This document shows, in pieces, positions 1-10,300 of a stretch of DNA of 27,223 nucleotides. The position numbers were made by a program, and so were the translations under genes. The notes beneath the pieces were generated by a model. That model searched no databases, was not told where the DNA came from, and worked only from the letters and a program-made list of their open reading frames with translations. Positions within the stretch are counted from its first letter, which is position 1. Each line of letters opens with the position of its first letter. The stretch spans positions 1-27,223 of the forward strand of contig BAAFSQ010000134.1 of NCBI GenBank assembly GCA_054661495.1, in the 5' to 3' direction. This stretch comes from Zygophlyctis sp. KS116 (Eukaryota > Chytridiomycota).

Positions 1-90
1 TCTTCTACGATCAAGACATCTGTCGATCCTACTGTGAGATCTACGGATTCAACAACGACATGCAAGGAGTCTTCGACGACATCTACGAAG

Positions 91-132
91 CTTCAGTAAG
101 TTACTGAAGTAGTCTTCGTTACTGACAGTAAC
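91..132. repeat. Two adjacent palindromes sharing the half-site CAGTAA
   Basis: CTTCAGTAAGTTACTGAAG at 91-109 is a perfect palindrome with 9-bp arms around a central G. GTTACTGACAGTAAC at 118-132 is a second one with 7-bp arms around a central A. The six-base half-site CAGTAA/TTACTG therefore occurs four times in 39 bases, and the two centres lie 25 bp apart. It could be a paired binding site for a dimeric regulator or a structured RNA 3' end. The function is inference only. Confidence 0.75.
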
Positions 133-167
133 ATCCAAGACGTATCGCCGGAGCACTGTATTGCTAC

Positions 168-180
168 TATAAAAATAAAT
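168..180 (+). promoter_or_regulatory. TATA-like box
   Basis: TATAAAAATAAAT is a plausible core-promoter element on the + strand, 266 bases upstream of the RecQ ATG at 446. AT-rich DNA produces such words by chance, so this is weak. Confidence 0.3.
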
Positions 181-330
181 CACGCAAATTGTCCCCAACC
201 GTTTTCTGCCCTTTCAAAGTTCCATCTGGGTCGCTCTGGCACTTGATTGTTTGTTTCACTTGACAAGACGAAAGGCCTCACCCCAGACCTCAAGAGACAG
301 AAGATCTTGCCCATGCTGTTTATCAGGACT

Positions 331-337
331 TGTCCGA
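331..337 (+). promoter_or_regulatory. TGTCCGA motif upstream of RecQ
   Basis: One copy of a 7-mer that recurs in the non-coding parts of this window. It sits 109 bases upstream of the RecQ start codon. Its role is unknown. Confidence 0.35.
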
Positions 338-425
338 CTATAATCATGTAAAAATCCATGGAAATATCTTTAAAGAGTTAATTGAGATGAAGAATCTTTT
401 TAATTTTAGTTTTTAAGCGTGGTTT

Positions 426-437
426 CGCCGCCGCCCG
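426..437 (+). promoter_or_regulatory. GC-rich box just upstream of RecQ ATG
   Basis: CGCCGCCGCCCG lies 8 bases before the ATG in otherwise AT-rich sequence. A similar box (GGGCGGGCG, opposite orientation) sits just before the RPA2 ATG. It could be a cell-cycle promoter element of the kind used by replication genes, but it is not an exact match to MCB or E2F consensus sites. Confidence 0.3.
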
Positions 438-445
438 ATCCAATA

Positions 446-3324
446 ATGACCATTGTTGATTTGACTAGTTCTCCTTTATTAATGAATGTTCCAGACGTCA
501 AGGAAAATGTAGATACTGCCCAACTGTTGAACGACTTGAATTCCGAATTCTCATTCAATGGCTGCTGGGAAAGCGAACTGCAAGACGAACTTGCTGATGA
601 GGCAAATGTTGAATTAAATGAATTGCTTCGAGATGAGGCTACATGCATAACTCAACCGTCCAATTCGGTGTTGGCCGATTATCTTAAAATATTAACAGAG
701 TATAAAAAAGGAATTTCAGATATTCTCTGTGATATAATGCTCAAGAATGGGAATGAAATAGACAGGGAATTTTTAATTGCAAAACGGTAATGCATCATTC
801 AAATAAATTATAGAAGAATTTCTGAAAATGATATAGAAAAATACGATGGATTGCTACGGCAAGTGGATCAAACTGTTTTCACTGACGCCAAGTCTGGGCC
901 AGCTGCTAGTTTATTGGTTACTTCTAGCTCGAGGGATGTAGGACCTAGGCATGTTTCATCAAGTCATGATCGGACTGATCAATCAAATAATGCGATTTAT
1001 AATCCGGAATCAAAAAATTCCATAGAAAATAATTTACACATTAGCCAGGAAAATGTCTGTTCAAATACACTGAAAGAGTGTTTAAATGATCATGATAACC
1101 ATAATCATTTATTAAGTCTGTTTTTAGATGATATTGAAAAGGGCGATTCGTCTCCTGTAAAATGTACCAAGAAGAGTGATGTTTTAAATTCTCAGAATTT
1201 TCGTGTGCCAGAACCGGTGCAGTATTCTTGGACAAATCAAGTCAAAAATATTCTATCTGAAACCTTTAAACTACAAAGCTTTAGGCAAAATCAATTAGGT
1301 GCAATTAATGCTGCGTTGCAAGGAAAAGATGTGTTTATTTTGATGCCAACAGGTGGAGGGAAATCCCTCTGTTATCAATTACCTGCTTGTTGTAGTTTGG
1401 GTGCTACAAAAGGGATTACGGTATTTATTATAAAATTTACTGAATAGATTGTAATTTCGCCGCTCTTGTCGCTAATGCAAGACCAGGTTTCTAAACTTTT
1501 ATCTATTGGTGTTCCAACAATTTGTTTGAATAGTAACCAGACTAGTAGCCAGAGAAAGTTTGCATTTGCAGAGTTAAATAGACCAAATCCTGACGCTAAA
1601 CTGATGTATGTGACGCCAGAAATGATGATAAAAAGCTCTCAGTTTAAAAATCTTCTTGCTGGACTATATTCAAGAAAACTTTTGGCAAGATTTGTCATTG
1701 ATGAGGCACATTGTGTAAGTCAATGGGGTCATGATTTTCGTCCCGATTATAAAGTATAGTAATATTATGTCGCTTATGTTAGGAACTTAAAAGCCTTCGA
1801 ACAATGTATCCATCAGTACCGATTATGGCACTAACAGCTACCGCAAATGTCCAAGTGAAACTTGACATTATGAATGTTCTTCAAATTCAAAACTGTCTTT
1901 CTTTTGTCTCAAGTTTTAATAGGAGTAATTTGACTTATAAGGTTCTAAATAAGGATTCAAAAAAAATTGACGATGAAATTGTACAATTCATTGTCAAAAA
2001 GTATGCAAAATCATGTGGAATTATTTATTGCACCTCTAGAGCGAAATGTGAAGATACGGCTTCAAAATTGAAGAAAAGAGGATTGAAAATTGATTTTTAT
2101 CATGCAGGTCTTGATGCAGATGACCGCGTTCGAGTTCAAAATGCATGGGCTGCCAACGAAATAAATATTATTGTGGCAACAATTGCATTCGGAATGGGAA
2201 TAGATAAACCCGATGTAAGATTTGTGATTCATTATTCGATTCCTCAAAGTCTTGAAGGTTACTACCAAGAAACAGGACGAGCTGGGAGAGATGGCAATCC
2301 ATCAGATTGCATACTTTATTACTCTTATCGTGATACACATTCGATTGAAAACATGATTGATAAAGGAGAGGGAAATTGGGAACAAAAGGAGAGACAACGA
2401 AGTAATTTGCGATCAATGATTGCTTATTGCGAAAATAAGATTGAATGTAGGAGGCAATCGATTCTAGCTGTAATTTTATTTTTAATGAATAATTTAGTAT
2501 TTTGGCGAAACATTTGATTCATCGAATTGCAATCGTACCTGTGATAATTGCAAGAATCAGCTTTCATCCTATGAAAAGGACGTTACTGAGGAAGCCAAGA
2601 ATATAGTATTATTGGTTCAGGAGATTCAAAATCATAATGTAACAATGAATCATGTCATGGATGTTTTTCGGGGCCTAAAACACTCAAAGATTTTATCACT
2701 CGGACATGACCGCCTAGATCATTATGGATCTGGCAGAAATTGGAAAAAACAAGAGACTGAACGTCTTTTTAGAATGTTAATCATCAAACAAATCCTTGTT
2801 GAAAAATGTGAATTGAATGGAATGGGATTTCCAATGTCATATTTACAGTTGGGATCCGAGCGAAATCTACCAAAATCCCAGAAAATATTTTTAACTCTAA
2901 CAACTGAAGAATCTAAATCTTCTGAGACCTCTTCTTCTGGCTCAAACGGTAAAGCTGCACAAGTTGAATGTTATAGAGCTCTAACGGAGCTTAGAAATGA
3001 TGTACGATTAATTTCAAATCTAAAACTTAGATTTCTCAAGCGAATTCCATTCCCCCTAGCGCTATATTTAAAGATAGTGTACTTTTGGCGTTATCAAAAT
3101 CTATCCCAAAGACTGAAAATGATTTTTTACAAGTTCCTGGAGTAACTCGAGACTCTTTTTTTACATTTGGACAATTATTCCTGGATGTCACTTCAAATAT
3201 AAACATTCCGGAGCAGACTAAAACCAAGCCTGCAACCAAGAAAGCAAAATATTTTGAACCAAAAGTTGTTGTAGAGAATGGAGGACGTAAAAAAATTAGA
3301 ACTATGCCTAGCTTTAATGTTTAA
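446..3324 (+). CDS. RecQ family ATP-dependent DNA helicase (BLM/Sgs1 type)
   Basis: A 3'-to-5' DNA helicase acting in the nucleus in homologous recombination and replication-fork repair. Exons are 446-786, 814-1420, 1448-1753, 1783-2469, 2498-3001 and 3031-3324; introns are 27, 27, 29, 28 and 29 nt. The joined frame gives 912 residues. The N-terminal ~270 residues are polar and acidic. Walker A (TGGGKS) is near 293-298 and the DEAH box at 401-404. Motifs V-VI ([21 protein letters not shown]) follow. The RecQ zinc-binding cysteines (ECRR, then C658, C662 and C665) span the fourth junction. A winged-helix (RQC) region comes next, and an HRDC domain ([15 protein letters not shown]) crosses the last junction. 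All catalytic residues I checked are present. ATG 446 is the first in frame after a stop at 407. It is shorter than yeast Sgs1, mainly in the N-terminal region. RPA2 follows 91 nt downstream. Confidence 0.95.
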
Positions 3325-3384
3325 TATATTAATCACAAGTAAAATAATTCTATTTTGTAAACATTAATGTCCAGATCAATAATT

Positions 3385-3391
3385 TCGGACA
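3385..3391 (-). promoter_or_regulatory. TGTCCGA motif upstream of RPA2
   Basis: TCGGACA on the + strand, within the 12-mer TTTCGGACATCT (3383-3394). The identical 12-mer recurs at 22542-22553 just before another start codon. With ATGTCC at 3367-3372 it forms an inverted repeat with 6-bp arms (ATGTCC / GGACAT). Confidence 0.45.
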
Positions 3392-3395
3392 TCTA

Positions 3396-3404
3396 GGGCG
3401 GGCG
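3396..3404. promoter_or_regulatory. GC-rich box just upstream of RPA2 ATG
   Basis: GGGCGGGCG ends 11 bases before the RPA2 ATG at 3416. It stands out in AT-rich DNA and resembles, in reverse orientation, the GC box before the neighbouring RecQ gene. Confidence 0.35.
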
Positions 3405-3415
3405 TTTTTAAATTG

Positions 3416-4287
3416 ATGTACGGCGGCTATTCATCAGGAACTGGCACTGCCAACACTGGAGGATTTTTTTCCAATAGCTATTCATACAATACAAATGAAG
3501 CAAAGACTCCTGTCAAAGAGAGAAATGACGCTGTTGGTTCTCCAGCCTTTAAAAAGTCGAGTGCAGAACAATCACTGCGTCCAATGACAATCTTTCAAAT
3601 CTATGAAGCCAAGGAACTTATACCGGATCATCCATTGATGTGCGATAATAAGCCAGTTCATTCTATTTCTATTATTGCAAAACTTGTAAATATAAAGGAA
3701 GTCTCTACTCATGTTCGATATACATTGGAAGATGGAACTGGAGTTATTGAAGCCGCAAGATGGTCTCAAGATGGGAAATCCGAAGTTTATGACTCCGAAA
3801 ATGGACCAGAAAAACTTTGCTTGAATAGTTATGTTCAAGTTATTGGAACTATTAGATTATTTGCTGGAAAAAGATCTATTCAAGCTGCATCTTTAAAACC
3901 TGTGACAGATATTAATCAGATTACTCATCATGGATTGATGGCATCTTGGGTCCACTTGATGTTATCTAGAGGGGTAAGATACTATTTATTAAACATTTAT
4001 AGCCGCCAATGACTGGATTTAAGAAATCTCAAGAACCAACTGGTTTATATTCCTCAGTACCTCTCCCAGCCGCTCCTTCGAATTATTCTCCTTTTGTACA
4101 ATTAGTACTAGATACAATGAAAAATTTAGATAATGGTACGTATATTGATGGTGTGACTATTGAATCGTTGGCTCATGTATTACGAGGACGTGGAACTGAA
4201 ATGGATGTAAGATCAGCAGTGGATACATTAGCCAATGATTCATTGGTGTATTCAACAACTGATGACGAAACGTTTAAAGTTTCTTAA
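3416..4287 (+). CDS. RFA2: Replication protein A 32-kDa (middle) subunit
   Basis: The middle subunit of the heterotrimeric single-stranded DNA-binding protein RPA, needed for replication, repair and checkpoint signalling. Exons are 3416-3973 and 4003-4287, split by a 29-nt phase-0 intron, giving 280 residues, close to the family norm of about 270. The order is standard: a Gly/Ser/Tyr/Asn-rich N-terminal tail (about 1-30), a possible phosphorylation segment with T31-P-V-K and S42-P, an OB fold (about 54-165, including YTLEDGTG and a conserved W), then a C-terminal winged helix (from about 215) that in other species docks repair proteins. ATG 3416 is used because the tail begins MYGGYS. It lies between RecQ and midasin, only 34 nt before the latter. 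RecQ-RPA contacts are known in other eukaryotes; co-regulation here is inference. Confidence 0.95.
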
Positions 4288-4321
4288 AAATTTTATTTGA
4301 TCGAAAAAAATTTGTTGAGAA

Positions 4322-7300
4322 ATGGATCTGAATTTGATGGATATCGACAGATCAATGCTTTTAGAGATTGTGAGTGATTGGGATCTATCATTAGAGAATG
4401 CATTCATATCTCTTTCACAATTATTGCCTCTTTGTCCATTTTTAAGTGATTTGGCACAGAGGATGACTTTTGACGTTGCAATGCATGCCAGTCAATATAT
4501 AGAAAAGGTATGTTTATTCACTTTATAATTGATTCAATGTCCGATCGTCATAAAGATCAGACTATGAATGCAATATTTATGATGCTAAAAATATAGGCTG
4601 ATACCTCAAAGCTATTTACTCTATTAAGTTGTTATCGGCAACTTATTAAATTTGATGATGCATTTATAAGTATGTGGGATTGGAGCTGGGTGTATGATTG
4701 TCTCATCGTGAATCATAAAGATACTCAGATTATGGCTATTAGTTGTTTAGAAGTTTTATTGAATCTCGGTAAAGAGGAAAAGATGACCCTTTTGAGACGA
4801 TATTGCAAGATTGAAAATTCTACAGATTTGGATTTTTTAGAGTAAATAATGAAAATTAATTTTGTAGGTTGGATGCAGCATTTAAGATTGAAAAGAAGAG
4901 GGCGGATTTATTTAATCATGATCTCAAGAAAACAGTGGGTTCAATGCATCAAAATTATGAAGGAAAAGTTGTTAATTTAAGTGGTGTTTTATTGCCATAT
5001 CCAAGATCAAATTTCAAAAGTAAAATTATTGAAATACAAAGTGTCTCTCAAACTATTTATGACATTGCTTTGTGTATATCATTAAAATTACCAGTTTTGT
5101 TACAAGGACCAAGTGGTTCAGGAAAAACCTTTTTTATTCAAGAAATTGCAAATATAACAGGAAAAGGTAAATTTATACAGTAATAGTTAGAATTATTAAA
5201 AATTCATCTGGGTGACCAAACAGACTCAAAAATGTTGCTCGGAAGTTATGTCTGTACAGCGACTCCTGGTGTTTTTAAATGGCAGCCAGGAGTGTTAACT
5301 GTCGCTGTGTCTCAAGGATGTTGGATTTTGATTGAGGACATTGATAAAGCACCGATTGAAATCACTTCAGTGCTCTTGCCATTATTAGAATCTAGAAAAT
5401 TATTTATTCCAGGGAGAGCCGAAACTATCACTGCTAAAAGTGAATTTAGAATATTTGGTACTCAAAGTTTTATGGTGGACTCCCAGTCTGGAAAAGTGGG
5501 AGAATCTTTATGGAAAAAAATATCTGTGAGCTCCTATAATGATCAGGAGTTATCTCAGATAATTCATCAGCGATTTCCAGAGTTACGGTCGATATCTCCC
5601 CGTTTGATCAACACTTATGTTAAAGCTGTATATATCCTCGAAAATCAATTGAAAGGAAATCGCTCTCTTAATATGCGAGATTTGATTAAATGGTGTGAGC
5701 GTATAAACCGTTCATTTCTAGAAAAATTGTCTGATCAGCAATTTTTGGAATCGATTTTCCTAGATGCAGTTGATTGTTTTTCAAACACAGTCGCTACTTT
5801 GGAAGCACGTCTTGAATTGAACTCCCTTCTTGGAGAATGTCTGGAAATGCCTCTGCATCGGGTTAAATTCTATACCCAGAATTATTCCCCAGAAATTTTT
5901 AAAGATAACAGTGTTTTAAAAATTGGTAGATCATTGTTTCAAATTGGGCAAGTGATCCATGGAAAAGTTGATACAAAGTTTGCCACAACTAACCAGTCTT
6001 CACTTCTTCTAGAAAAGTTATTACGTTGTGTTACCATGAAAGAACCGGTTCTATTAGTAGGAGAAACTGGAACAGGAAAAACATCCACTATACAGTATCT
6101 CGCTAGTGTTTTAGGAAGAAAATTGGTGGTATTTAATATGAGCCAGCAGTCTGATAGCGCAGATTTGATTGGAGGATTCAAGCCAGTTGATATACGGGTT
6201 TTGGCTAACCCTTTGCGTGAAGCCTTCTTGGATCTTTTCGGGCAGACATTTTCATTAAGCTCAAATGAATCCTTCTTGAGCTCTGTTGATAAGTCCTATA
6301 AGAGTAGAAAATGGAAACATTTTGTCATTGGATTACGCAATGCAATCAAGATGTCCAATGCTGTTTTTCAAAAACAAAGGAAAGCCATGTCAAAGAATAG
6401 AGAGGATGAAAAATCACCAGTAAAAAAGCAAAAGAGAAATTTAGATCCGGAATTAGAATCTAAGTGGCTTTTGTTTGAAAAGTCTGTTGATCAATTTGAA
6501 ATTCAAAGAGAGCAGATTAAGGACAATCTTCTATTTTCATTTGTTGAAGGTGCGTTAATCAGAGCTATCAGGGAAGGGTATTGGGTGCTTTTAGATGAAA
6601 TCAATTTAGCTACTTCAGAAACTCTCGATTGTTTAAATGGACTTCTTCAGGATTCTGAAAGCTCGCTTATTGTCCTTGAGAGAGGAGATACACAAGCTGT
6701 TGTTCGTCATGAAAATTTCAGAATTTTTGGATGTATGAATCCTGCAAACGATGCTGGAAAACGTGATTTACCCGTCCTCCTAAGGAACAGATTCTCAGAA
6801 TTTTGGGTGGAGTCGCCCGATTCTTGCCTTCTGGACTTATTCAAGATTGTAAAACAATATTTGCAAGAGTATCTTCCGCATGGTAATGAAGGCCAGAAGA
6901 TTTGTATGGATATTACTGAATTTCATTTAGAAGCGAAAAAATATGCGAATGATGGGGTTATAGGCGATGGGGCTGATCAAAGAGTGCATTTCAGTGTAAG
7001 GTCGCTGGCAAGAGCTCTAAATTATTCGATGCAGATCATATATCCATATGGACTAACAAGAGCATTATATGAGGGATTGTGCATGAGTTATTTAACCAGT
7101 TTGAATCAGAAAAGCTATTCACAAATGATGTGTCTAATTAAAGCAAAAGTCTTGAATACTGTGAAAAATGCAGATTTTTTGATCTCTCAAATTCCTAAGT
7201 GTCCGGATACGGGTTCAGCATACACCCTAGTAGGATCATTTTGGCTTGAAAATGGACCTTACGAAATAGTTGAGGAGGATCAGAATTTCATTATGACTCA

Positions 7301-10300
7301 ATCAGTTGAAGTGAATCTTAGCAATCTAGCACGTGCGGTTTTAGCAAGAAAATATCCTGTGTTGATTCAAGGGCCCACATCGGTTGGGAAAACGAGCATA
7401 ATAGAACACTTGGCTCTTCGTACTGGCAATAGATTTGTTAGAATTAATAATCATGAACATACAGATATCCAGGAATATATTGGGAATTACACCAGTAATG
7501 ATAAAGGGCAGATGTTATTTAAAGAAGTAAAAAACAATTATCTTATATTTAGGGAATTTTAGTAGAGGCTCTACGAAAAGGATACTGGATTGTATTGGAT
7601 GAACTAAACTTGGCACCTAGTGACGTCCTTGAGGCATTAAATCGCCTATTAGATGATAATCGTGAAATATTTATTCCGGAAACTCAAGAAACTGTTCGAC
7701 CTCATAAGAATTTCATGCTTTTTGCTACACAAAATCCTGTCGGCCAATATGGTGGACGAAAGCAATTGTCTCGTGCATTTCGTAATCGATTTTTAGAATT
7801 GCATTTTTCTGATATCCCCAGCGATGAGTTGGAGACTATACTATCTCGCAGATGTAAAATAGCCCCATCTCATGCCAAAAAATTGGTTAGTGTCTACAAA
7901 GTTCTGCAGAAAAGTAGAGGAAATTCTCGTGTTTTTGATGGTTCCTTTGGATTTATTACACTTAGAGATTTGTTTCGATGGGCGCTTAGAGAAGCCAATG
8001 GGTATCAACAATTAGCTGAAAATGGTTACATGATCTTAGCTGAGCGAATGCGAACTTTGGAAGATCGTGATACAGTGCGGCAAGTATTGGAAAAAGAATT
8101 GAAGGCTTCCATTAATCCAGAGGAAATGTATATGCGTCGTTGGGCGGATTTAGGGGGTAAAAATGAATTTTTGAAAGAAAATGACATATTTGATGGCATT
8201 GTATGGACACAAGCAATGAAAAAGCTTTTCGTCTTAACATCTGCATGTGTACAATATTCCGAGCCAATACTTCTAGTCGGTGAAACAGGCTGTGGTAAAA
8301 CAACTATTTGTCAGCTTCTAGCTTCTATTTCAAATAAGAGATTACATGTAGTAAATGCCCATCAGCACTCTGAAACGTCAGACTTCATTGGAAGTCAACG
8401 ACCCAGTCGTAATCGTCAACAACTATACCAAGAAAAATCAGAATTACTAAATTCAATTGCTAAAGATCTAAATCTAACTACATCCGAAAATTTGGAAACT
8501 CTATTTAATTGCGTAGAAAATTACATTCATAATTTTAATGGGGAAATAGACCCTAGCATAACGAAAAGATGGGATAATTTACAAAAGCTTCAAAACAAAA
8601 GCAAAGTTTTATTTGAATGGCAAGATGGTCCTTTAGTCGAGGCCATGAAAATTGGTGACTATTTCCTTCTGGATGAAATATCGCTTGCGGACGACTCAGT
8701 ATTGGAGCGATTGAATTCTGTCCTAGAACCATCCCGGTTAATTGTTTTAGCAGAAAAAGGCGATGGAAAAATTCATGAAATATATGCAGAACGAAATTTC
8801 AGATTTTTCGCAACCATGAATCCTGGTGGTGACTATGGAAAGAAGGAGCTAAGCCCGGCTCTAAGGAATCGTTTTAGTGAAATCTGGGTTTCTTCGATCT
8901 CAGATGAAAGTGATATATCCCTTATTATCCAAAAGAAAATTGAAAGTAGCATGCAAGATCAATTATGGCACTCTAAAATCTTGGATTTTTATTCTTGGAT
9001 TGCTTCCAAGTTGGGGAGAGAGATCCATGAAATAATTAGTCTGCGAGATATATTGTCTTGGATAGAATTTATGGTAGTAAGTTCTCCAAAGATAGGAGCT
9101 TCCTTTGGCTTTCTAAATGGTGCTATTATGACTATAGTAGACGGTTTGAAAATGAATCCTCTAATTGGCGCAACATCCTTTTTTGATTCTCTAATGGTGG
9201 AATGCATCGAATTTTTACACAGCCTATCTGGTGTTACAGCATCTAGTCTAAATGGCGATGTCGTCTCTGATTCTGATAAGTTTGGGATTCATCCATTTTT
9301 CATATCAAAAAGACATGTGATAAAACACGATGTCCCTTTTACGTTTTCAGCCCCAACTACTTTTGAAAATACATTTCGAATATTGAGAGCGATGCAGCTT
9401 TCTAAATCGATTCTTATGGAAGGATCACCGGGAGTAGGCAAAACATCTTTAATTCTTTCACTAGCTGCTGCAACTGGAAACAATGTTGTTAGAATCAATT
9501 TATCTGAGCAAACAGACTTAATGGATTTGCTCGGAACCGATCTCCCGGTTGAGGATGGAAATGCCGGGCAGTTTGCTTGGCATGACGGTCCACTTCTTCA
9601 AGCTCTACAAGATGGAAGCTGGGTTCTATTAGATGAGCTTAATTTAGCATCACAGCAAGTATTAGAGGGATTAAATTCATGCCTAGATCATCGGGCAACT
9701 ATTTATATACCTGAATTAGGAAAGACATTTGAAAAGCATCCAAATTTCCGGCTTTTTGGAGCTCAAAATCCTCAGCAGCAAGGTGGTGGCAGAAAAGGAC
9801 TTCCTAAAAGTTTTATGAATCGGTTTACCTTAGTATATTTAAGTGAACTAAATGATAATGATCTTTTAACAGTTTGTAAAGATATGTATGGTTCGAAGAT
9901 CCCAGAAGATATTCTACGGTCGATGATAAGATTTAATGAAGCCATACGAATTCAAACATCAGAAATAATGAGCTTCGGCTGGCTAGGATCTCCGTGGGAA
10001 TTTAATCTTAGGGATGTACTAAGATGGGCAGATCTATTGTCAAAAGAACCTGAAATTTCACCAGAAACACCCCGTAAGTTCTTCAATATGCTGTATGGAC
10101 ATCGTTTTAGGTCCCTTGAGGATCGAAAATCTGCCAACAGATTATATAACAAAGTTTTTCAAAGGACTACCATCTCTGATTCAACAAATTTGGATATTTT
10201 GATAAATGAAGGAGAGTTAAAGATTGGAACGGCAGTCGTTAGAGCAAAGCCCTATAGTAAAGTATCAAAAACTATCACCTTACTTCCATCAATGCTTCCA

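Larger units (their letters stand above)
1..445. other. Gene-poor left flank upstream of the RecQ gene
   Basis: No gene can be assigned here with confidence. Bases 1-100 are richer in G+C than the rest. They are open in + frame 1 (a Ser/Thr-rich stretch stopping at 97-99), in + frame 3 (stopping near 117) and in one - frame, so the tail of a gene entering from the left is possible but its strand is undecidable. A good splice donor, GTAAGT at 96, and a CAG acceptor at 126-128 would make a 33-nt intron, close to the size used elsewhere in this window. Bases 130-445 contain a TATA-like box (168-180), one TGTCCGA motif (331-337) and a GC-rich box (426-437). I see no tRNA or other RNA gene. Confidence 0.4.

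Noticed and set aside
1-130. C-terminal end of a Ser/Thr-rich secreted protein
   Set aside because: Two + frames and one - frame are all open over the first 95 bases, so neither strand nor frame can be chosen from this sequence alone.
446-3324. RecQ helicase as a frameshifted pseudogene, since its domains fall in separate frames
   Set aside because: Each break coincides with a 27-29 nt GT-AG stretch whose removal restores the conserved motifs exactly, and the joined length is a multiple of three. They are introns.
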